From the NCBI GenBank assembly GCA_018969455.1, contig JAGWYI010000188.1:1-7633 (forward strand): a DNA stretch of 7,633 nucleotides, read 5' to 3'. This DNA comes from Bacteroidota bacterium. GTDB taxonomy: Bacteria > Bacteroidota > Bacteroidia > Chitinophagales > Saprospiraceae. This document shows, piece by piece, positions 1 to 4,924 of this stretch (position 1 is its first letter; the number at the start of each line of letters is the position of its first letter). The translations under genes were made by a program, and so were the position numbers. The notes beneath the pieces are model-generated. The model was not told the origin of the DNA. It did not search any database and saw nothing but the letters and a program-made list of their open reading frames with translations.

Positions 1-639
1 CGGACCATATTGGTCGGAAGCGATACAAATGCGCTGAATAGCCAGGATTTTTGGCCAGTGCATGCGGAGGATACAATTCGGGCAAGGGTGGCAACCTGGC
101 TCGGCCAGCAAGGTTTTCCGGTGGGTGGCCGGGTGCGCGGGCGGTTTATTTACCCGGCCGGAACCTTGTTTAAATTTGGCGCCTCTGGTATTTACTGGCC
201 TTTTGTGGGCGAGGGTAATATTGAAGGAGGCCTGCATCCTTTGCGGAAATTGCCCGCGATGGCCCATGAAATGAGCCACGGCTATGGGTTTTGTGACGAA
301 GGTGTTTGTAATTTTATTGCTTATATTGCCTGTGCCGACGATCCAATTGTGTACATCGCTTATTGTGCCCGACTGGATTATTGGAGTACTTTGTCGCATG
401 CCTGCTGGCAAAGTGACCCGCAAGAATATGAAAAGTCATTTAAACCGAGCATTCCGGCGGGTATTTTGGCTGATAAAGCAGCCATTCGCAAGCAAAACAG
501 TCAATATAAGGAATTAGCGCCCCGGCTGCGGTATCAGGTGTATGACTCCTATTTGAAAGCGCAAGGAATAAAGGCAGGGATGTTGAACTATGATGCGGTA
601 TTGATGTTGGTGCAGGCGTGGAACCATCATAAAATTTAA
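1..639 (+). CDS. DUF3810 family putative zinc metallopeptidase (5'-truncated)
   Basis: The reading frame is open from the first base, so the TTG at 10 is probably an internal Leu codon and the gene begins upstream of the window. About 212 C-terminal residues are visible. A HEMSH motif (HExxH type, bases 265-279, residues 89-93 of the visible part) is followed by Asp-Glu (residues 99-100), then an Asn-Phe-hydrophobic stretch. This pattern and the end of the protein (a Tyr-Asp-x-Tyr-Leu-Lys region, then a hydrophobic C-terminus) match what I know of DUF3810, a Bacteroidota family with N-terminal membrane helices and a predicted zinc-dependent peptidase domain. Such proteins are usually around 350 residues, so the membrane part is presumably missing here. 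Three cysteines (98, 103, 109) follow the HExxH motif closely. Substrate and role are unknown. The AraC gene starts 13 bp after the stop, which suggests co-transcription. Confidence 0.85.
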   Translation, partial: RTILVGSDTNALNSQDFWPVHAEDTIRARVATWLGQQGFPVGGRVRGRFIYPAGTLFKFGASGIYWPFVGEGNIEGGLHPLRKLPAMAHEMSHGYGFCDEGVCNFIAYIACADDPIVYIAYCARLDYWSTLSHACWQSDPQEYEKSFKPSIPAGILADKAAIRKQNSQYKELAPRLRYQVYDSYLKAQGIKAGMLNYDAVLMLVQAWNHHKI

Positions 640-652
640 ATTTTTCAAAACC

Positions 653-1822
653 TTGGATTTAAACATCAACCTTCGATCCATGTTGTTGCTGATCGCCATG
701 CTGCAAGGTGTGGTGGCGGCTGGTTTATTGTTGGTACGTGGCTTGCGCCGTCAACAAACGGCCGATTTGTTGCTGGCAGCCCTCTTGTTTCAATTGGCTT
801 GTTCCCTGATTGAACATTTTATCGGCTTCATGGGCGTGTACGACTATGCGCGCGAACATGGCTTTGACCTCACTTTTTTTCCATTCGACAACCCATTTTT
901 GTATGGTCCCTTGATTTTGCTTTATGTGAAGGCGCTTACGGACCGTGATTTTAGCTGGAAACTACGGGATTGGGCGCATTTTGTTTTGCCTTTGCTGTAT
1001 TATGTCGTGCATTTTTCCATTTGGTCGATGCCGGATGCGGCCAAGTTTCAATTTTTGGAAGAATCCATGGGAGGAAAGTGTATTCATTGGGGGCAGGAAA
1101 TTGGGTTTTATGTGGTGTCCATCGTTTATTTGATCTATGCCTTTCAGCGTTTTCAATCTTATCGGAGTCTGATTGAGCAGGAATATTCCAATACGGGTAA
1201 AATTACGCTCGAATGGTTGCGCTTGTTTTTGGTGGCATTTTCGGCGTATTTAGGGTTTGATTTGTTGTTTTCGGCAGTGGGGCATGCGTTTCAGTTTTGG
1301 TATACCGGCTGGTATTGGCTCAATTTGACGCGCGCGCTTTTGTTGTATTATATTTCGGTGACGGGTTGGAGTTTTGCCCAAAAATCGAGTGTACAATTGG
1401 CGGTATTGGAACAGCGCAGCGTGCAAGCGCAGGAACCGGCCACCAATAATGCCATCGGAAAACGCACGATGGTGCCGGAAGCGGTTGAAAAACTTCGTCC
1501 ACAATTGATCCAGTTTATGGAAACGGAGCGCCCCTGGCTTGATCCGGAGTTGACCCTTTCTGTTTTGGCAGAAAAAATGGGCTTGAATGTTTCGCAGTTA
1601 TCATTTTTGGTCAACAACGGGTTTCAGCAAAATTTTAATGATTTTGTCAATACGTATCGGGTGGAAGAGGTGAAACGAAAACTGGCTTTGCCCGAATTTC
1701 AGCATCTTTCCTTGCTTGGGCTTGCTTTTGAGTCAGGTTTTAACTCAAAAGCCACGTTTAACCGGGCTTTTAAGAAGTTGACGGGCCATGCGCCCAGTCA
1801 GCACACAAGTCTCAAATCATAA
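653..1822 (+). CDS. Membrane-bound AraC-family transcriptional regulator (7TM + HTH)
   Basis: This is a 389-residue protein. The first ~242 residues contain about seven hydrophobic segments (roughly 10-30, 38-60, 82-96, 108-125, 148-168, 188-210, 222-242). A ~40-residue polar linker follows, then a C-terminal AraC DNA-binding domain (about 281-385). Both helix-turn-helix units are visible: one near 300-321 (Leu-Ala-Glu-Lys-Met-Gly) and one near 352-378 (the GFNSKATFNRAFKKLTG signature). This architecture is common in Bacteroidota, where the membrane domain is assumed to sense a signal and the HTH contacts DNA from the inner membrane. The start is uncertain. TTG at 653 gives the ~10-residue leader before the first helix that is usual in the family, while ATG at 680 would begin directly at that helix. 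No Shine-Dalgarno is seen. The barrel gene 102 bp downstream is a plausible target, but this is inference. Confidence 0.9.
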   Translation: MDLNINLRSMLLLIAMLQGVVAAGLLLVRGLRRQQTADLLLAALLFQLACSLIEHFIGFMGVYDYAREHGFDLTFFPFDNPFLYGPLILLYVKALTDRDFSWKLRDWAHFVLPLLYYVVHFSIWSMPDAAKFQFLEESMGGKCIHWGQEIGFYVVSIVYLIYAFQRFQSYRSLIEQEYSNTGKITLEWLRLFLVAFSAYLGFDLLFSAVGHAFQFWYTGWYWLNLTRALLLYYISVTGWSFAQKSSVQLAVLEQRSVQAQEPATNNAIGKRTMVPEAVEKLRPQLIQFMETERPWLDPELTLSVLAEKMGLNVSQLSFLVNNGFQQNFNDFVNTYRVEEVKRKLALPEFQHLSLLGLAFESGFNSKATFNRAFKKLTGHAPSQHTSLKS

Positions 1823-1853
1823 TCCGAGGCGCCTGGATGGGGTCTCAAATCAT
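1809..1853. repeat. Direct repeat GTCTCAAATCAT x2 before the barrel gene
   Basis: The 12-mer GTCTCAAATCAT occurs at 1809-1820, overlapping the last codons of the AraC gene, and again at 1842-1853, exactly 33 bp later (about three helical turns). AraC-type dimers commonly bind such spaced direct repeats, so this could be an operator for the neighbouring regulator. It could also be a small duplication. Only the repeat is observed; the binding role is inference. Confidence 0.5.
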
Positions 1854-1889
1854 GCTTTGCAGCGATGCGAGGGGCTTGGTCGGCCCACT

Positions 1890-1910
1890 TTTGCGGTATC
1901 AATTCGCAAA
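1890..1910. promoter_or_regulatory. Operator-like dyad upstream of the barrel gene
   Basis: TTTGCG (1890-1895) and CGCAAA (1905-1910) form a perfect 6-bp inverted repeat with a 9-base spacer. It ends 14 bp before the chosen ATG at 1925. It could be a repressor site or an RNA hairpin limiting access to the start. The TTTG at 1890-1893 also resembles a Bacteroidota -33 element, with a poor -7 match (TAAAACTG, 1911-1918) 17 bases on. That would put the transcript start almost at the ATG, so I regard the promoter reading as weak. Confidence 0.35.
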
Positions 1911-1924
1911 TAAAACTGTTGACC

Positions 1925-4339
1925 ATGTACAAGCAAAGCATCCTTCTTTTTGCCTTTTTCTTTTTTCAAGTTTCCATTTTTGCCCAAAGCATCACAGGCG
2001 CCCTGCGCACCGGCGCAGGCGAAGTGGCCGAATTTGCCACTGTCAAACTGCTGCGGGCTGCCGACAGCAGTTATGTAAAAGGGATGGCCACCGGTGCAGA
2101 TGGCCGTTTTCTGTTTTTAAATGTATCTGCTGGCCAATATTTGATCAAAGCGGAATTATTGGGGTACACCAATCTTTATTCTGAGCCGATTGCGGTGCAG
2201 GCAGACACGCACATCGAGGTACCTCCTATGACCTTTTCTGCCAATAATTTACTTCAAGAGGCGACGATAAGCGCCAAATTACCCACCATTGAACGGCAAT
2301 TGGACAAAGTAGTGGTCAATGTGGAAGGTTCTACCCTGGCGGCAGGCAATAATGCCCTGGAATTGTTGCAGCGTTCGCCGGGCGTGGTGCTTACTCCCCA
2401 GGGTGCTGTAATACTGGAAGGTAAAGCAGGCGTTCGGGTGTTGATCGACGGAAAGCCTGCGCAGTTGGAAGGCGATCAATTGGTGGCTTTTTTGCAAAGT
2501 TTGCCGGGAGAAAGTATTTCCAAAATAGAATTAATTACCCGCCCTTCTTCCAAATACGATGCAGAAGGCGTCTCGGGCATCATCAACATTCGCTTGAAAA
2601 AGAACCAGTCTTTGGGCGTAAACGGCGTTGCAACGGCAGGCATTACGCAAAGCATTCATGCACGGCTACGTACCGGACTAAATTTGAACTATCGCCCCGG
2701 AAAGCTCAATTTTTTCGGCAATGCCAATGTGGTAGATGGCGCGCAATCGGTCGGCCAGGAAATTACGCGCCAAGCGGCGGGTAAAGTATTTGAGCAGACG
2801 AATCCCTTGATCGAACAATTTGGCGCCAAATCTTTTAAGGCGGGAGCTGATTTCTTTGCCAATGAACATCATACGCTGGGTGTTTTGGTGCTGGGCAACT
2901 ATTACAACAATAATTCGCGCAAAGACAATACCACCCGAATCTTCCAGGAAGGCAAATCTTTGATAGACAGCACCTTGTATAGTTCCAGTCTGACGCCCAA
3001 CAACAATAACCGTGTCAATTACAACGTGAATTACCACTATACGGATACCTTGGGCAATGAACTTTCGTTGGATGCCGACCGGATTACCTTTCACAGCAAA
3101 GGATCTAATTCCCTTGCAAATCAGCACTTTAACGCAGAGAATGTATTGCTTTCCCGCGATGCCTTGTTTAGCGACCTGGGTTCTGATATTACGATCTGGT
3201 CGGTAAAAACAGATTATGTCAAAACCCGCAAAAACGGCTTGAAAATCGAAGCCGGTGCGAAGTTGAACTGGACAAATTCCGACAATTCCATTCAAAGTAC
3301 ACGCACAAGCCATGGACAATCGCAAGCCGACCCTGGCCGGAGCAACCGCTTTAATTACGAGGAAAATATAGCCGCCGCTTATACCAATGTAGGCAAACAG
3401 GGACAAAAATTCAACTGGCAATTGGGTCTGCGGGCCGAACGGACCCGGGTTAAGGGCAAGTCGACCGATTTGTACGGGGCCGAATTGAACAAACCCGATA
3501 CGGCCTATCTGGGGCTTTTCCCCACGGCGTACCTGCAATACAACTTGAAGCCGAATCATCAATTGGGCTTTTCCTACAACCGCCGATTGAGTCGTCCTGC
3601 CTATCAGGATATGAATCCGTTTGTGTGGCAAATTGACCCCTACACGAGCGAGCGCGGCAATCCTTATTTGCGTCCAGCCTACACCCATGCTGCGGAAATT
3701 TCCTATACGTATCGTTATGCCGCCAGTATTTCGCTCGGGTATAGCCGCACTACCAATCTGGTCAATACGGTTGCACGCCAGGAGGGCATTCAGGCGTACA
3801 CGCAGCCGCAAAATTTGAATCAGCAGGATAATATTGGTTTGAATGTAAACCTGCCGCTGCCCATTAAATCATGGTGGGAGGGGTATGTATGGATGGGTGT
3901 TTGGCACAATCAGTATCGTTCGCAGTTGGCCAATACACGCTTGAATGCCGGTGCTTTCGGAGGTGGATGTTATGTTTCCCAGCAAATTACCCTAAAACAA
4001 GGTTATGGTCTGGAGGCTTCTTTTTGGGCGCAATTCCCCACCCGCGACGGTGTTTTTGTAAATAAAGGAATTGCAAGTGCTTCGATCGGTGCAAAAAAAT
4101 CGCTGTGGAAAGATAAGGCCACCCTTAAAATCAGTGTAAACGACTTGTTTCACACCCAGCGTTGGGCGCAATCGGTTGATTTTGGCTCGGTACGCGGTTC
4201 CATGCGCAATACCTGGGAAAGCCAGAATGTGGCGGTAAGTTTCAGTTGGAAATTTGGCAACCAGCAATTAAAAACCCGAAATCGCAACACCGGCGGGGCG
4301 GATGATTCGGAAGGTCGGATCAAGGCCCGGAAAGAATAA
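1925..4339 (+). CDS. Outer-membrane beta-barrel (TonB-receptor-like) family protein
   Basis: This is an 804-residue protein when started at ATG 1925. That start places a clear signal peptide at residues 1-20, with a Phe-rich core and cleavage before Gln-21. The frame also extends back to 1865, but those 20 extra residues would bury the signal peptide. Domains in order are a carboxypeptidase-regulatory-like beta-sandwich (about 22-105), a plug-like region (about 115-225, with the VLIDGKPAQLEG and SSKYDAEGVSGIINI-type motifs) and a long beta-barrel (about 230-780). The last strand ends in SWKFGN and is followed by a ~25-residue basic, hydrophilic tail, as usual in this family. This fits the 'outer membrane beta-barrel family' related to TonB-dependent receptors. 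It is not a canonical SusC: no SusD lies next to it, and I see no convincing TonB box. The substrate is unknown. It precedes a small secreted protein by 29 bp and is probably co-transcribed with it. Confidence 0.92.
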   Translation: MYKQSILLFAFFFFQVSIFAQSITGALRTGAGEVAEFATVKLLRAADSSYVKGMATGADGRFLFLNVSAGQYLIKAELLGYTNLYSEPIAVQADTHIEVPPMTFSANNLLQEATISAKLPTIERQLDKVVVNVEGSTLAAGNNALELLQRSPGVVLTPQGAVILEGKAGVRVLIDGKPAQLEGDQLVAFLQSLPGESISKIELITRPSSKYDAEGVSGIINIRLKKNQSLGVNGVATAGITQSIHARLRTGLNLNYRPGKLNFFGNANVVDGAQSVGQEITRQAAGKVFEQTNPLIEQFGAKSFKAGADFFANEHHTLGVLVLGNYYNNNSRKDNTTRIFQEGKSLIDSTLYSSSLTPNNNNRVNYNVNYHYTDTLGNELSLDADRITFHSKGSNSLANQHFNAENVLLSRDALFSDLGSDITIWSVKTDYVKTRKNGLKIEAGAKLNWTNSDNSIQSTRTSHGQSQADPGRSNRFNYEENIAAAYTNVGKQGQKFNWQLGLRAERTRVKGKSTDLYGAELNKPDTAYLGLFPTAYLQYNLKPNHQLGFSYNRRLSRPAYQDMNPFVWQIDPYTSERGNPYLRPAYTHAAEISYTYRYAASISLGYSRTTNLVNTVARQEGIQAYTQPQNLNQQDNIGLNVNLPLPIKSWWEGYVWMGVWHNQYRSQLANTRLNAGAFGGGCYVSQQITLKQGYGLEASFWAQFPTRDGVFVNKGIASASIGAKKSLWKDKATLKISVNDLFHTQRWAQSVDFGSVRGSMRNTWESQNVAVSFSWKFGNQQLKTRNRNTGGADDSEGRIKARKE

Positions 4340-4345
4340 ATCATT

Positions 4346-4356
4346 TCAAATCATAA
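4346..4356. repeat. Third copy of the TCAAATCAT core
   Basis: TCAAATCATAA here matches 11 bases of the copy at the AraC stop codon (1812-1822). It falls in the 29-bp gap before the small secreted-protein gene, 13 bp upstream of its ATG. Being AT-rich and short, it may be chance. Confidence 0.35.
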
Positions 4357-4368
4357 ACATGCACAACC

Positions 4369-4734
4369 ATGAAAATTTCCTTTTTTGGATTGCTCCTAAT
4401 TTTAACCAATTGCATGGCTTCCCAACCCGGTGTTGCGCAAAAGCAGCGATCTAACCCAAAATCAATATCCTTTCGGGTGCACAACAACAGTGTTTTGCCG
4501 CACAAGTATGTCTTTATTGGCTATGAGCCAGGCCAGGTGGGCAACTGGACCAATTCGGTGTTGCTTTTACCGGGTGCTTGTCATCGGTTTAATTGCCCAT
4601 TGGGAACCAAAATATACCTGGCTGATGGAAAGCAGGTTGATGTGGTGATGGGCGGCGGGAGTATTCGGAATGATGTGCCTTTTTTGACGGTGAAAGCAGC
4701 GGATGCGGGGAAGGCTTTTCCATTGCACAAGTAG
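4369..4734 (+). CDS. Small secreted protein of unknown function
   Basis: This 121-residue protein has a signal peptide: Lys-2, a hydrophobic core at about 5-13, and likely signal peptidase I cleavage after Ala-23 in the context VAQ. Cys-15 is preceded by Leu-Thr-Asn, a poor lipobox, so a lipoprotein is less likely. The mature part (~98 residues) looks beta-rich. It has a Phe-Arg-Val-His-Asn-Asn-Ser segment, a Gly-Tyr-Glu-Pro-Gly turn, a Leu-Leu-Pro-Gly turn, an Ile-Tyr-Leu-Ala-Asp-Gly segment and two cysteines (about 71 and 76) that could pair. I have seen similar short secreted proteins in Bacteroidota, but I know of no function. It starts 29 bp after the barrel gene with no clear Shine-Dalgarno, so translation in the same operon is likely. 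A role as a periplasmic or surface partner of the barrel would be a guess. Confidence 0.75.
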   Translation: MKISFFGLLLILTNCMASQPGVAQKQRSNPKSISFRVHNNSVLPHKYVFIGYEPGQVGNWTNSVLLLPGACHRFNCPLGTKIYLADGKQVDVVMGGGSIRNDVPFLTVKAADAGKAFPLHK

Positions 4735-4794
4735 CGGGAGGATGATTTCCGATTGGATTCGGGATGTGGGATTGAATTGTTGCCCGAACGCATC

Positions 4795-4803
4795 GGGGGG
4801 GGG
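4795..4803. other. G9 homopolymer in the convergent gap
   Basis: Nine consecutive G residues lie between the small secreted-protein gene and the terminator, outside any coding region. Its length may be unstable by slippage or uncertain in the assembly. No phase-variable gene is visible around it. Confidence 0.6.
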
Positions 4804-4810
4804 CGAATTT

Positions 4811-4847
4811 AAAAAAAATTAGGGGCAGATTTTATAAAATCCGCCCC
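4811..4847 (-). terminator. Intrinsic terminator of the GH13 gene
   Basis: Bases 4822-4847 form a 26-bp inverted repeat with a single mismatch (4827/4842). The outer arms are GGGGC/GCCCC and the centre is the perfect palindrome GATTTTATAAAATC. Read on the minus strand, the hairpin is followed after three bases by a run of eight T (4818-4811). It sits 78 bp past the GH13 stop codon. On the + strand the hairpin is followed by GATATATAGG without a T-run, so termination of the left-hand genes here would be weaker. Confidence 0.85.
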
Positions 4848-4859
4848 GATATATAGGGA

Positions 4860-4881
4860 CGTCCGTAGAGTAGAACGGACG
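4860..4881 (-). repeat. Hairpin in the 3' end of the GH13 transcript
   Basis: A perfect 7-bp inverted repeat, CGTCCGT (4860-4866) and ACGGACG (4875-4881), encloses an 8-base loop. It lies between the GH13 stop codon and its terminator. No T-run follows in either direction, so it is not itself an obvious terminator. Its function is unknown; it could be part of a dispersed REP-like element or a transcript-stabilising stem. Confidence 0.55.
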
Positions 4882-4893
4882 GAACGGCCCCCG

Positions 4894-4907
4894 CCCGCCA
4901 ATGCGGG
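4894..4907 (-). repeat. Short GC-rich hairpin next to the GH13 stop
   Basis: CCCGC (4894-4898) pairs with GCGGG (4903-4907) across a 4-base loop. It lies 18 bp past the GH13 stop in transcript direction and beside a C-rich stretch (4888-4896 on the + strand). With the hairpin at 4860-4881 and the terminator it gives three stems in under 90 bp. No function is evident. Confidence 0.45.
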
Positions 4908-4924
4908 AGAGGGATATCTTGATG

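Noticed and set aside
1865..1924. Upstream ATG at 1865 as the barrel start
   Set aside because: It would add 20 residues ahead of a well-formed signal peptide that begins at the ATG at 1925.
1837..2184. 115-codon open frame starting in the gap before the barrel gene
   Set aside because: Most of it overlaps the barrel signal peptide and N-terminal domain in another frame. The translation is Cys/His/Arg-rich and not protein-like.
2678..3811. 377-codon open frame on the - strand, antisense to the barrel gene
   Set aside because: It lies wholly inside the barrel coding region. Its Ile/Val/Arg-rich translation resembles no protein family I know, so I read it as a by-product of codon use on the sense strand.
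1925..4339. SusC-type nutrient receptor with a polysaccharide-utilisation locus
   Set aside because: There is no SusD partner, the barrel motifs fit the more general outer-membrane beta-barrel family, and the amylase is on the opposite strand with its own terminator.
4747..4797. Weak inverted repeats (4749-4762 and 4783-4797) as a + strand terminator after the small gene
   Set aside because: The stems are only 4-5 bp and no T-run follows on the + strand.
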